Positions 33,056-41,389 of a stretch of 64,000 bases of DNA are shown here, one piece after another. The stretch covers positions 4,588,001 through 4,652,000 of the forward strand of contig NZ_CP064703.1 of assembly GCF_023101085.1 (NCBI RefSeq), in the 5' to 3' direction. Under the pieces are notes generated by a model that was not told where the DNA came from, did no database searches, and saw only the letters and a program-made list of their open reading frames with translations. The translations under genes and the position numbers were made by a program. Source of the stretch: Bradyrhizobium sp. 170. GTDB lineage: Bacteria; Pseudomonadota; Alphaproteobacteria; Rhizobiales; Xanthobacteraceae. Numbering within the stretch: the stretch's first letter is position 1; every line of letters starts with the position of its first letter.

Positions 33056-35749
33056 CTAGAGCGTCAGCCTGACGTTGCAGATGTCATGCTCGACCGGGTC
33101 TGACTTCACCTCGAATCCGAGGCTCCGGCACATCGCCAGCATCACGGTGTTCTCGGCCAGGACGTCGCCGGAGATGGCTTTCAATCCTTCGGATTTTGCG
33201 TACTCGATGATCATCTGCATCAGGGTCCAGCCGAGTCCCCTGCCCTTGAGGTCCGACCTCAACAGGATTGCATATTCGCCGCTCTCATAGATCGAGTCCG
33301 AATGGATCCGGACCACGCCGACCAATTCGTTGGTCGCCTCGTCGAACGCGACGAAGGCCATCGCCCGGGAATAATCAAGCTGGGTCAGGCGGGCGATGAA
33401 TTCATGGGAAAATTCCTTCATCGGGGCGAAGAACCGCAGCCGCAGATCATGCATCGTGATGTGTTTCAACATCTCGTGGATCAGCGGCTCGTCCTCGGGC
33501 CGGATCGGACGGACGAATACGCGCCAGCCGTCCTTGACCTCGATGTGACGCTGCCATTGCGAGGGGTAGGGCCGCACGGCGAAATTCGCCGGGCCCGAAC
33601 CGCGAAACTTCCGCTCCACGCGCCCGATCACGACGCGTGCGTCGACGGCGAGCACGCCGGCTTCATCGGCCAGCAGCGGATTGATATCGAGCCCGCGGAT
33701 TTCGGGGATGTCGGCGGCCATCTGCGCCAGCTTGACCAGAACCATCGCGACGGCGTCCGGCTTCACCGCCGGCACGTCGCGATAGGCGTGGAACAGCCGC
33801 GAGACGCGGGTGCGCTCGATCAGGCTGTGCGCCAACTGCAAATCGAGCGGCGGAAGCGCGAGCGCCTTGTCGTTGATGATCTCGACCGCCGTGCCGCCGC
33901 GGCCGAACACGACGACGGTGCCGAAGGTCGGATCGTTGGCGAGGCCGAGAATGAGTTCGCGCGCCTTCGCCCGCACCACCATCGCCTGCACCATCACGCC
34001 GGAAATCCGCGCCTCCGGCCGCAGTGATCTTGCGCGCGCGAGAATCTCGGCGGTTGCCTTGCGCACCGCGTCCGCGCTGGTGAGGTTGAGCACGACGCCA
34101 CCGACATCGGATTTGTGCACGATGTCGCGCGACATGATCTTGAGCACGACGGTCGAGCCCTGCGCGAACAGCGCGTTCGCATGAGCGACCGCCTCTTCGG
34201 CATCGGCGGCGGCGAAGGTCGGCACGACCGCGATGTCATAGGCATCGAACAGCCGCTTGACCTCGATCGGATCGAGCCAGGAGCGGCCGTCGGCGAGCGC
34301 CGCGGCAACGATCTGCCGCGCTGTGTGGGCATCGGGCGCGAACTCGCTCGGCATGGCGGGCGGGACCTGCGCCAGCGCCTCCACCAACTCGCGATGGCGA
34401 ACCAGATGCATGAAGCCGCGCACCGCGTCGTCTTCGGTCGGATAATTCGGAATACCGGCCCCGCTCAGCAGATTGCCGATCGACGGCTCTGCGCCGACCC
34501 AGACCGCGAGAACGGGCTTCGGTGACCCGCGATGCCCGGCGCGATATTCTTGCACCACCCCGGTCACAGCAGCGGCGATCTCGTCGGCGCGCGCGATCGC
34601 CGTCTGCACGTTCATGACAAGTACGGCGTCGTTTTCGGGGTCGGCCAGCAGCGCTTCAAGCGCTGCGGCATAGCGCGCGGGATCGGCATCGCCAACGATA
34701 TCGACCGGATTCGATTTCGACCATGTCGGCGGCAACGCAGCTTCCAGCTTCTCGCGGATTGCCGGCGAAAGGGCCGCGGGAATGCCGCCAAGGTCGACCA
34801 GCCGGTCAACCGCCAGCACGCCGATGCCGCCGCCATTGGTCAGGATCGCAAGCCGCTTTCCGGGCGGCGATTTGAGCCGTCCGAGCGTTTCGGCACAGTC
34901 GAACAGTTCTCGAAGATCAGATACGCGCAGGATGCCGGCGCGCTGAAACGCGGCGTCGTAGACGGCGTCAGCCCCGGCCAGCGCGCCGGTATGGGTTGCA
35001 GCCGCCCGCGCGCCTTGCGCCATTCGGCCTGACTTGACGACCACGACCGGCTTGACTCTGGCGGCAGCGCGCGCCGCCGACATGAACTTGCGCGCATCCC
35101 TGATCGCTTCGATGTAGAGCAGGATGGCGTGGGTCTTTTCATCCAGCGCGAAATAATCGAGCAGATCGGCGATATCGACGTCGAGCTGGTCACCGGTCGA
35201 AACAATGCCGGAAAAGCCAACGGCCCGCTGTGCCGCCCAGTCCACCATGCCCGCGGCAATGGCGCCGGACTGCGAGATCAGCGCCAGATTTCCCGCCGCC
35301 GGCATATGCGCGGAAAAGCTCGCATTGAGACTGGCGCCCGGCATCATGATGCCCAGGCAATTCGGGCCGATCAGCCGCATGCCGTATTGTTGCGCGGCCC
35401 GCTCCGCTGCATCCGCCAGCGAACCCGGACCGCGGCCGAGCCCGGCACTGACAATGACGGCCCCCGCCGCACCGCGGCGGCCCGCCTCATCGATCAGGCC
35501 CGCGATGGTGTGCGCCGGTGCGGTGAGGACAACGAGTTCGGGCACAAAAGCCAGTTTTGCGATGCTGCCGACGGTCGCGACGCCGTCGATCTCGTGATAG
35601 CGCGGGTTAACAAGACCGAATTCACCCTTGAATTGGCCTTTACGAATATTGTTGAGGATGGCGCGGCCAACCGAGCCATGGCGCGGACTGGCCCCGACCA
35701 GCGCGACGGAATGCGGCGAAAGCAGATTCTGCAGACGATAGGTGGACAT
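33056..35749 (-). CDS. Pat-like protein: ADP-forming acyl-CoA synthetase fused to GNAT acetyltransferase
   Basis: An 897-aa protein with the layout of bacterial protein acetyltransferases Pat/PatZ. It has a CoA-binding domain (about 8-130, VALVGASPRHGSVGRAILNN), a CoA-ligase domain (about 150-300), a further ligase module and an ATP-grasp part (about 490-700, with VLKIMSRDIVHKSDVGG). A GNAT domain (about 730-890) ends it, with acetyl-CoA loop RSDLKGRGLGWTLM. In PatZ the ligase half is a regulatory relic. Here the phosphorylatable His region cannot be judged by eye. It should acetylate lysines on metabolic enzymes such as acetyl-CoA synthetase. The start at 35749 (MSTYRLQNLL) fits the family. 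A start 45 codons earlier is not supported. It lies 166 bp downstream of the phasin gene. Confidence 0.9.
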   Translation of the reverse strand: MSTYRLQNLLSPHSVALVGASPRHGSVGRAILNNIRKGQFKGEFGLVNPRYHEIDGVATVGSIAKLAFVPELVVLTAPAHTIAGLIDEAGRRGAAGAVIVSAGLGRGPGSLADAAERAAQQYGMRLIGPNCLGIMMPGASLNASFSAHMPAAGNLALISQSGAIAAGMVDWAAQRAVGFSGIVSTGDQLDVDIADLLDYFALDEKTHAILLYIEAIRDARKFMSAARAAARVKPVVVVKSGRMAQGARAAATHTGALAGADAVYDAAFQRAGILRVSDLRELFDCAETLGRLKSPPGKRLAILTNGGGIGVLAVDRLVDLGGIPAALSPAIREKLEAALPPTWSKSNPVDIVGDADPARYAAALEALLADPENDAVLVMNVQTAIARADEIAAAVTGVVQEYRAGHRGSPKPVLAVWVGAEPSIGNLLSGAGIPNYPTEDDAVRGFMHLVRHRELVEALAQVPPAMPSEFAPDAHTARQIVAAALADGRSWLDPIEVKRLFDAYDIAVVPTFAAADAEEAVAHANALFAQGSTVVLKIMSRDIVHKSDVGGVVLNLTSADAVRKATAEILARARSLRPEARISGVMVQAMVVRAKARELILGLANDPTFGTVVVFGRGGTAVEIINDKALALPPLDLQLAHSLIERTRVSRLFHAYRDVPAVKPDAVAMVLVKLAQMAADIPEIRGLDINPLLADEAGVLAVDARVVIGRVERKFRGSGPANFAVRPYPSQWQRHIEVKDGWRVFVRPIRPEDEPLIHEMLKHITMHDLRLRFFAPMKEFSHEFIARLTQLDYSRAMAFVAFDEATNELVGVVRIHSDSIYESGEYAILLRSDLKGRGLGWTLMQMIIEYAKSEGLKAISGDVLAENTVMLAMCRSLGFEVKSDPVEHDICNVRLTL

Positions 35750-35915
35750 CGTTCTCCGGTGCCGGCAGATCGCGGCCTTCTGTGAGCCCGGGCAGATGTT
35801 CGACGCAATCCGCCCCTTGCGCGGCAGGTTAGCGCCGGAATGGTTCCTGCGCGTGACAAATCGTGCCCAGCCGGGTGGACTCATCGAGATACATAATCGT
35901 CTGGCTATTGGCCGA

Positions 35916-36284
35916 TCAGTTCAGAGCGCGGCCACTGATCAGGTTCGACGTGGCTGCGATCATCCGCTCGCAATGCTTGAACAGCCGTTCGGAGTCGCGG
36001 CGGTAGAAGTCGAGCTGATGCTGGCCGCATTCCTCGCACATCGTCTTGATGTCCTTTACTGAATGCGCGCCGGCCATCTTCGTGACGAACTCCGTGAACA
36101 GATGCATCTCGGTCTGCGTTCGCTCCAGCATCTCGTCGCCGAGAAACACCATTTCATCGAGCACCATCTTCTGCGCGCCAAACATGAATTCCAGCGCGCC
36201 CTGGTTCAGCTTGGCGGCTTCCGCTTCTGCATTTGCGGCTGCTGGAAAGCGAACGGAAGCGGCCCGTTCAGACAATTCTGACAT
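35916..36284 (-). CDS. Phasin family protein
   Basis: A 122-aa, largely helical, soluble protein with the phasin pattern: NQGALEFMFGAQKMVLDEMV, LERTQTEMHLFTEFVTKMAG, and QHQLDFYRRDSERLFKHCER (long amphipathic helices, phasin_2-like). Phasins coat polyhydroxybutyrate granules, so it links to carbon storage under oxygen limitation. The start at 36284 has GGAGG at ideal spacing. A TTGA-N6-TCAA box is centred about 66 bp upstream of the ATG. A CEEC motif (MCEECGQHQ) near residue 83 is unusual for a phasin and could be redox-active or metal-binding. Confidence 0.85.
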   Translation of the reverse strand: MSELSERAASVRFPAAANAEAEAAKLNQGALEFMFGAQKMVLDEMVFLGDEMLERTQTEMHLFTEFVTKMAGAHSVKDIKTMCEECGQHQLDFYRRDSERLFKHCERMIAATSNLISGRALN

Positions 36285-36343
36285 GACAACCTCCAATTTC
36301 TGAGTTTCCGCCGAAAAGATATTGACCGGCTTCGCGCCGAACA

Positions 36344-36357
36344 TTGAGGCACATCAA
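36344..36357. promoter_or_regulatory. FNR/FixK-type box upstream of the phasin gene
   Basis: TTGAGGCACATCAA fits TTGA-N6-TCAA, the half-site pattern of FixK/FNR activators. The centre is at 36350.5. A class II promoter would start transcription about 41 bp further left, near 36309, leaving a 25-nt leader before the phasin ATG, which is a natural layout. The site before the stress protein at 37365 is identical at 13 of 14 positions. Confidence 0.75.
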
Positions 36358-36447
36358 GCTGGCGTCATTGCGACCGCAGCGACAGCCAAAAGGTACAAGA
36401 CAGGGAACTCGCCGGGGCGAAAGGTCACATCCCCTGCCTGGCCAAGA

Positions 36448-37278
36448 TCAGTGCGACATCAGCACCGGTACGGTCATGCTGTCGAACATGCTGCGCGTGA
36501 CACCGCCCAGAATTCGCTCCTGCAATCGCGAATGGCCGTATCCCCCCATCACCAGCAGACCCATATTGCTTTCGGCTGCGACCGACAGAATGGCGCCCTG
36601 AACGGCGCTGCGATCCGCCGTCAGCCGCTGCACCCGGGCCGCAATGCCGCGCCGCCCGAGATGCGCGACGAGTTGGTCCGAAGAAGCTTCACCCGCCTCC
36701 TCATTGGCCGCAATCACGGTGACGGCCTTCGCGCCCATCAGAAACGGCATCGCATCGCGCCATGCACGGGCCGCCAGGCGGCTGCCGTCCCAGGCGATGC
36801 CGACATGGTTGGCGTCGAGCGGCCCCTTGTGGATATAGGGAACCATCAGCATCGGCCCGCCGGAATTGAACAGGATCTGCTGCGGAATCTCGTTGTCGTA
36901 GCTCGCCTTCGAGGATTCCGGCTGCAGCACGATCGTCATGTCGTAAAGCCGGGCAAGCGCGCTGATGGTTCGCCCGGCCTCGGCGGGGATTGTCGCGAAG
37001 GTCCTGGTGCCGTAGGCGATTTTGGCGAGCTTGGCCTCGATCTCGAACATGGCGATCGCGGCGTTCGCTCTTTCCCGGGCGCGCTCCTGTTCAGCCCCCA
37101 TGACGGCGCCAACAGCGGCGCCACCCTCTACAATCATCCCGGCGGCACTCATCGATTCATAGCCGATGGCGACCGCATCGAGATGCGACCGGCGCGCAAC
37201 GGTCAGCGCGACAGCGACGTCAATCACCGGCCTGACCTGACGCTCGGAGGGAATATGAACCAGAATGTTCCTGAACAT
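36448..37278 (-). CDS. Universal stress protein (tandem UspA-type)
   Basis: A 276-aa cytoplasmic protein, long enough for two Usp folds. The N-terminal one starts MFRNILVHIPSERQVRPVID. The C-terminal one carries the ATP-binding signature MGGYGHSRLQERILGGVTRS (GxxG-x9-G(S/T) type). The start at 37278 has GGGAG seven bases upstream. Usp genes preceded by FixK-type boxes are typical of the low-oxygen regulon in rhizobia. Such a box is at 37365-37378. A decayed paralogue remains at 40377-40560. Confidence 0.9.
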   Translation of the reverse strand: MFRNILVHIPSERQVRPVIDVAVALTVARRSHLDAVAIGYESMSAAGMIVEGGAAVGAVMGAEQERARERANAAIAMFEIEAKLAKIAYGTRTFATIPAEAGRTISALARLYDMTIVLQPESSKASYDNEIPQQILFNSGGPMLMVPYIHKGPLDANHVGIAWDGSRLAARAWRDAMPFLMGAKAVTVIAANEEAGEASSDQLVAHLGRRGIAARVQRLTADRSAVQGAILSVAAESNMGLLVMGGYGHSRLQERILGGVTRSMFDSMTVPVLMSH

Positions 37279-37364
37279 CGCCATTCTCCCACACATTCGC
37301 GAGGGCATGCGGCCCCCGTCACGGATTGCTGCCGGCAAGGTAACCGACGGACCGATGGCCGAAG

Positions 37365-37378
37365 TTGACGCACATCAA
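37365..37378. promoter_or_regulatory. FNR/FixK-type box upstream of the universal stress gene
   Basis: TTGACGCACATCAA has perfect TTGA and TCAA half-sites with six bases between. The centre lies about 94 bp upstream of the Usp ATG. Class II activation would give a start near 37330 and a leader of about 50 nt. It differs from the phasin box only at the fifth base (C for G). Confidence 0.75.
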
Positions 37379-37419
37379 ACCCGAAAAATGCCGAACGGCA
37401 GCGCATGCGAACGGCGACG

Positions 37420-38322
37420 TCAGCGGACTCCGGCGGATTTGAGGTCGTGATGAGCCGCGATGGCGTCGCCGAGCAGCTTTTCCTTTCGATGGCGATAGCC
37501 CGGCGGATGCTTCTTGCCTCGCTTGCCATTTTCTACCTGCGGCGATCCGCTGGCAAGGCCGGCGAAGCGCTCGAGATCGCGCATGTCGCCCAATGCGCGC
37601 TGCAATCGTTTTGCCGGCCGGTGCCGGTGATGGAATTCGCCCCGCCCCCACAGCGTGACGGTCTCGGACAGCGCTTCCAGCATGTAGCGGAAGCGTTTGG
37701 CCTTGATCCGCAGCCGGTGACGACGTGACGCACCCAAGGTCTTCAGGCGTTTCCCCTTGCGGACCAGCCGTTCGTGCCAGCGGTCGAGTTCGCCCGCGCA
37801 ATAGGATTGCAGGGCCTCCGCGTGCTTCCGCCGCTTATAGCGCTGCAGCCACGGCCCTTGCCTGATCCAGGCCGCCATGGCAGCGACGAGCCGTTGCGTA
37901 CGAACGGAGCGCAGGCAGCGCACCAGACGGCGGTGGTCCCGCATCTGGCGCTGATCGAGCTGCTCGCCGATCATGTCCTGCGCCCAGGCGCGGTATCGCT
38001 TGCGGCGGGCATATTCCACGACGACATCGCTGTCGCGCGCGGCGCCGAGCGGGCCATTCAGCCAGGCGATTTCCTCCTTCAGACGCCGCCATTCCGCATC
38101 GACCACGATCGGCGCGAAGAACGCCACGGCGGCGCGTAACCGCGTGATCGCGACCCGGATCTGATGCACGGCCTCGGCATCGCCGGCGCACGCGCTGCTG
38201 TGATGGGCCTTGATAGCCGCGACGCTGTCGAGCGTCATCTTCTGGAATGCGGTCGCGCAATCGAGCCCCACCGCTTCAGAGGCCTTATGTCGGCCGGACG
38301 TTCTTGTTTGACCGTTTCTCAT
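37420..38322 (-). CDS. CHAD domain protein
   Basis: A 300-aa, very basic, helical protein with the CHAD signature: conserved His and Arg in VHQIRVAITRLRAAVAFFAP, LNGPLGAARDSDVV, and RHRLRIKAKRFRYMLEAL near the C-terminus. CHAD domains bind inorganic polyphosphate through such positive surfaces. No CYTH triphosphatase domain is fused. The gene starts 2 bp after the stop of the upstream kinase-like/AAA fusion, so the two are co-expressed. The setting next to a phasin suggests a link between polyphosphate and polyhydroxybutyrate granules, which is inference. Confidence 0.9.
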   Translation of the reverse strand: MRNGQTRTSGRHKASEAVGLDCATAFQKMTLDSVAAIKAHHSSACAGDAEAVHQIRVAITRLRAAVAFFAPIVVDAEWRRLKEEIAWLNGPLGAARDSDVVVEYARRKRYRAWAQDMIGEQLDQRQMRDHRRLVRCLRSVRTQRLVAAMAAWIRQGPWLQRYKRRKHAEALQSYCAGELDRWHERLVRKGKRLKTLGASRRHRLRIKAKRFRYMLEALSETVTLWGRGEFHHRHRPAKRLQRALGDMRDLERFAGLASGSPQVENGKRGKKHPPGYRHRKEKLLGDAIAAHHDLKSAGVR

Positions 38323-38324
38323 CT

Positions 38325-39896
38325 TCAGCGCTCGCCCGGCACCGCAAGCAAAGAAACACGGGCGCAGCGCAACGACTGGCCCGGCGTCCCTGAGGCATCG
38401 ATCATATGCCAGTTTACCGCGCCGATCGCGAAAGTCTCCTGCTGCAGGGCGACATTCCGGGTTGCATCAGACGCATCGCCCTTGCGCTGCTCGATGCGCG
38501 CCAGCCGCGTCGCGAGATCTGCCGTGAGGAACAGGCCGACGAAGCGTACGCCGCAAGTGGCTGCGAGACGTGCGATTTCCGTCCGTTCCGCTTCCTGGAG
38601 GTAAGCGGCATCGATCACGACTGAACAGCCTTGGGCGAGGACGCGCCGCGCGGCACTCGAAAGCGTGCCGTAGACACGCTCCGTGACATCGGGCCGATAG
38701 GCGGATTCCGGCAGAGCCGTGGTTTCACCGGCACCGAAGAGGTGCTTGCGAACGACGTCCGAGCGGACAATGACGGCGCCGGGCGGAGGCTCGATCAGAT
38801 CCGCGAGCCCGCGTGCGAGCACCGATTTTCCGGTCCCCGACAACCCGCCGATCGCCACCAGCAGCGGCGGCTTGGGCGCGATGAGGCGTCCCGCCAGATC
38901 GAAGTAGTGCTTGGCCTCCTGCCAGACCGCGTCGCTCTCTCCGGCATGTTCGCTCTTCATGAACAGCACATGCGCGCGGATCGCCGCTCGCATCGACAGA
39001 AACAGCGGCAGCAGACGCAGGCCATCGAGACCTTCGTCCCCTGCTCCCGCAAGATAGCGATTGAACACCGTGTTCGCCGCCGCACCTTGATTGAAGTGGA
39101 TCAGATCCATCAGTGTGAACGCGAGATCGTAGAGCACGTCCGTCGTAGCGATGACGGCATCAAATTCGATCGCGTCGAACAGCAGCGGTCGACCGTCCAC
39201 CAACGCAATATTGGCGAGATGCAGATCGCCGTGGCAGCGGCGCACAAACCCTTGCTTGGCACGCTGCCTGAGCAGCGGTTGCAACGTCGTTGCAGAATCG
39301 CGGCTAACGGCATCGAGTTGATCGACGGCAACGGCATCAAGTCCACGCACGGCGTGAAACTTCGCCGTATTGCGTTCGATGATGGGTAGAAGGGAGGCAA
39401 GCCAGCTTTCATCGTCCTTGCGCGGCGCCTTGTCGTGGGATCGCAGGATCGCGTCGGCCACGGCTGCCGCAAGCGATGGATCGATCGTCTTCGATGCCGC
39501 AACGCGATCGAGCGACTGCTTCTCGTCGAACCGCGCCATTTCGACCGCCCATTCGACGGGCGTACCCGTGCCGTCGATTTCGAAGGCGCCATCGGAATTG
39601 CGCGTGATGGCGACAACGCGCCGGTAGAGCTCCGGAGCGTTGCCGGCGTTGACCTTTAGTTCTTCCTCGCAGGCACGCTTGCGCTTCTCCAGTGTCGAAT
39701 AGTCGAGGAACGGCAGGCGCACGGCACGCTTGATCTTCAATGCCCGATCGGCGCCGAGAAAAACCATGGAGGCATGGGTGTCGATCCGCTTGCCGCCCCT
39801 GGCCGGGCCGAAGCTGGAACCGTCGAGGAAATCGAGCACCTGCTGCTGCAGGTCGGCATCAGTTACAGCTGTGTCGGCGGCCGGTCGCACGGTCAT
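38325..39896 (-). CDS. Bifunctional aminoglycoside-phosphotransferase-like and AAA/kinase P-loop protein
   Basis: A 523-aa two-domain protein. The N-terminal part (about 1-330) has a protein-kinase-like fold of the APH type, with CHGDLHLANIALVDG as catalytic loop and LLFDAIEFD as metal-binding segment. The C-terminal part (about 345-515) is a P-loop NTPase with GLSGTGKSVLARGLA and a VIDAAYLQ Walker B-like segment. This fusion is a known, poorly characterised family of putative small-molecule kinases, common in hypoxia-type clusters with Usp and CBS proteins. It sits between CBS (upstream, 29 bp) and CHAD (downstream, 2 bp), probably one operon. The substrate is unknown. Confidence 0.88.
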   Translation of the reverse strand: MTVRPAADTAVTDADLQQQVLDFLDGSSFGPARGGKRIDTHASMVFLGADRALKIKRAVRLPFLDYSTLEKRKRACEEELKVNAGNAPELYRRVVAITRNSDGAFEIDGTGTPVEWAVEMARFDEKQSLDRVAASKTIDPSLAAAVADAILRSHDKAPRKDDESWLASLLPIIERNTAKFHAVRGLDAVAVDQLDAVSRDSATTLQPLLRQRAKQGFVRRCHGDLHLANIALVDGRPLLFDAIEFDAVIATTDVLYDLAFTLMDLIHFNQGAAANTVFNRYLAGAGDEGLDGLRLLPLFLSMRAAIRAHVLFMKSEHAGESDAVWQEAKHYFDLAGRLIAPKPPLLVAIGGLSGTGKSVLARGLADLIEPPPGAVIVRSDVVRKHLFGAGETTALPESAYRPDVTERVYGTLSSAARRVLAQGCSVVIDAAYLQEAERTEIARLAATCGVRFVGLFLTADLATRLARIEQRKGDASDATRNVALQQETFAIGAVNWHMIDASGTPGQSLRCARVSLLAVPGER

Positions 39897-39925
39897 AGCT
39901 ATGGCGTTCCGCTATTGCTTGGGGT

Positions 39926-40351
39926 TTATCCGCGCGCGCTCTCGGTCAGCGCGCGCATGATGTCCTCGCGCGCGATGATCCCGACCAGCCGCTGTTCGGC
40001 GTCCAGCACGGGGAGGCTCTTCATCCGGTGGTCCACCATCTGTTGCAGGACGCGGGTCAGTTTTGTTGCCGGATCGACATGGATGAACTCCGGCGTCATC
40101 ACATCCACCACCATACGCGACAACAAATCGTCATAGGCCGGAACCATGCGGCCGGGGTTGAATGCAAAGCATTTCAGGAAATCGAAGTTGCTCACGACGC
40201 CGACGATGTCATCGCCTTCGCGCACCGGATAACAGTTGAAATCGTCGACCTCGAACATCTTGTGCAGCTCGCGCATGGTGGTGTCGCGCGCAACCGTCTT
40301 CACCTTGCGCGTCATGTATTGCCCGGCGGTCGCTTCGAGAAATCGATGCAC
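39926..40351 (-). CDS. CBS-pair domain protein
   Basis: A 141-aa protein consisting of two CBS motifs: MTRKVKTVARDTTMRELHKM...NCYPVREGDDIVGVVSNFD, and MTPEFIHVDPATKLTRVLQQ...MKSLPVLDAEQRLVGIIARED. CBS pairs bind adenosine nucleotides and act as energy sensors. I use a GTG start at 40351 with AGGA upstream. The frame continues further but becomes Arg/Cys-rich and overlaps a UspA remnant. It is the first gene of the probable CBS-kinase-CHAD operon. Confidence 0.88.
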   Translation of the reverse strand: MHRFLEATAGQYMTRKVKTVARDTTMRELHKMFEVDDFNCYPVREGDDIVGVVSNFDFLKCFAFNPGRMVPAYDDLLSRMVVDVMTPEFIHVDPATKLTRVLQQMVDHRMKSLPVLDAEQRLVGIIAREDIMRALTESARG

Positions 40352-40376
40352 GGGGGTTCCTCGCCATTGCAGACCC

Positions 40377-40560
40377 TTAATGGGACAGGAACGCGCAGCG
40401 GCGCGATTCAGTTGCAAGGTGGCGCGCAACGCCGCTGAGCACCCATTCGCGCAATCGCGGGTGGCGGCCATTGGGCGCCGGCAATCACGGCACCTGTCCC
40501 GACATTGGCAGCGATCCTCTCGATCTGCTCGGTTGCGCCGGCCATTTCGGGACGACGGTG
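40377..40560 (-). pseudogene. Remnant of a UspA-type universal stress protein (frameshifted)
   Basis: Reading leftward, one frame gives PEMAGATEQIERIAANVGTG then AVIAGA. After a shift near 40477 another gives RHPRLREWVLSGVARHLATE then SRRCAFLSH and a stop at 40379-40377. Together they match the C-terminus of Usp proteins (VAGAYGHSRLREWVLGGVTR-type), including the ATP-binding GxxG-x9-G region that is intact in the stress protein at 36448. Upstream sequence no longer resembles a gene. It is thus a broken paralogue, not a functional ORF. Confidence 0.7.
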
Positions 40561-40690
40561 TTCGCCGCAATGCCATGGCCACGCGGCTACCCGGAGGCAG
40601 GCATCGTTGGGCCGGTCCAGCACCAGACCGACCATTCTGCAGAAATCCGAGCCGACAAGTCGATAAACTCTCATTTTATCAATTAGATAT

Positions 40691-40915
40691 ATGCCGTTTG
40701 TAATTTCGTTTCGCTGGTATTTTGCGGCTTTCCTGCTGGAAATGGACCGTCGGCACGCCAAGGCCGGCATGACGGCCCTGCCGATGTGCTGCCGCGACAT
40801 CGGCGACTATCCCGGCCTGACCCCGGAAACCGTTTCGCGGGCGCTTTCGCAGCTCAGCGACCAGGGCATTCTCGTGTTTTCGAGCGCACATCAAATCGTG
40901 CTGCGCAACCGCTAG
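40691..40915 (+). pseudogene. Crp/Fnr-type regulator reduced to its DNA-binding domain
   Basis: A 74-codon frame containing the C-terminal helix-turn-helix of a FixK/FNR-family activator: GMTALPMCCRDIGDYPGLTP then ETVSRALSQLSDQGILVF and SSAHQIVLRNR. The recognition helix ETVSRALSQL is intact. The whole N-terminal effector domain and dimerisation helix are missing. A Pro stands where the turn of the family has Leu (DYLGLT). The residues before it (MPFVISFRWYFAAFLLEM) are not family-like except for the last few. It is most simply a pseudogene fragment, though a mini-repressor cannot be excluded. Confidence 0.7.
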
Positions 40916-40983
40916 CGGCTGGCAGACACGGACGCTTGAGAGTAAGCTGGGCGACAAGGGTGCCGCAAGGACGGGAGGGCAAG

Positions 40984-41241
40984 ATGAACAATTATCGCGT
41001 CTCCTTCTACAAGGATCTCTGTAACTCCGACGGCCACAGCTTCAAGTGCCTGCAGCGCCAGATCGAGGTCCAGTCGATTGGTCCCGCCCAGGCGCTGGTG
41101 TTGGCGGAGCGGTTGGTCGACAACGAACGTCTGAATGCCGATTGCGTCGAAGTCACGCACCTGGCGGGCCATGACGAGTTCGAACATCCGGCGTGCTATA
41201 CACCCGCCCCCGGCAAGCACGCATGGAACCGCATCGCGTGA
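40984..41241 (+). CDS. Small conserved-looking hypothetical protein (85 aa)
   Basis: An 85-aa soluble protein beginning MNNYRVSFYKDLCNSDGHSF, preceded by GGGAGG at good distance, so the start is secure. It has four cysteines (LCNSDG, FKCLQR, ADCVEV, PACYTP) and reads as a compact alpha/beta domain: AQALVLAERLVDNERLNADC is an obvious helix and turn. I recognise no family. It follows the Crp/Fnr fragment by 68 bp and precedes a FixK-type box. The cluster position suggests a low-oxygen role, which is inference. Confidence 0.75.
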   Translation: MNNYRVSFYKDLCNSDGHSFKCLQRQIEVQSIGPAQALVLAERLVDNERLNADCVEVTHLAGHDEFEHPACYTPAPGKHAWNRIA

Positions 41242-41339
41242 TGAACTTGACCGCGGCCTGTATCGAATCCTCGCGGACCGCGCACCCGCGCGGTCGGCAG
41301 CTTCGCTGCGCGCGTTTTCAGGACAGGCGTGACGGTAGC

Positions 41340-41353
41340 TTGATCCAGGTCAA
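41340..41353. promoter_or_regulatory. FNR/FixK-type box before a short hairpin-ended unit
   Basis: TTGATCCAGGTCAA has both half-sites (TTGA and TCAA, six bases apart), and five of six bases on each side of the ideal TTGAT-N4-ATCAA are kept. No ordinary gene lies to the right on the plus strand. Class II activation would start a transcript near 41388, just before a 26-codon frame (41390-41470) and two hairpins. To the left the nearest gene ends, so it does not serve the minus strand either. Confidence 0.6.
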
Positions 41354-41389
41354 TGCGAACGTCACCGAGAGAGCAGAAAGTCGATCTAC

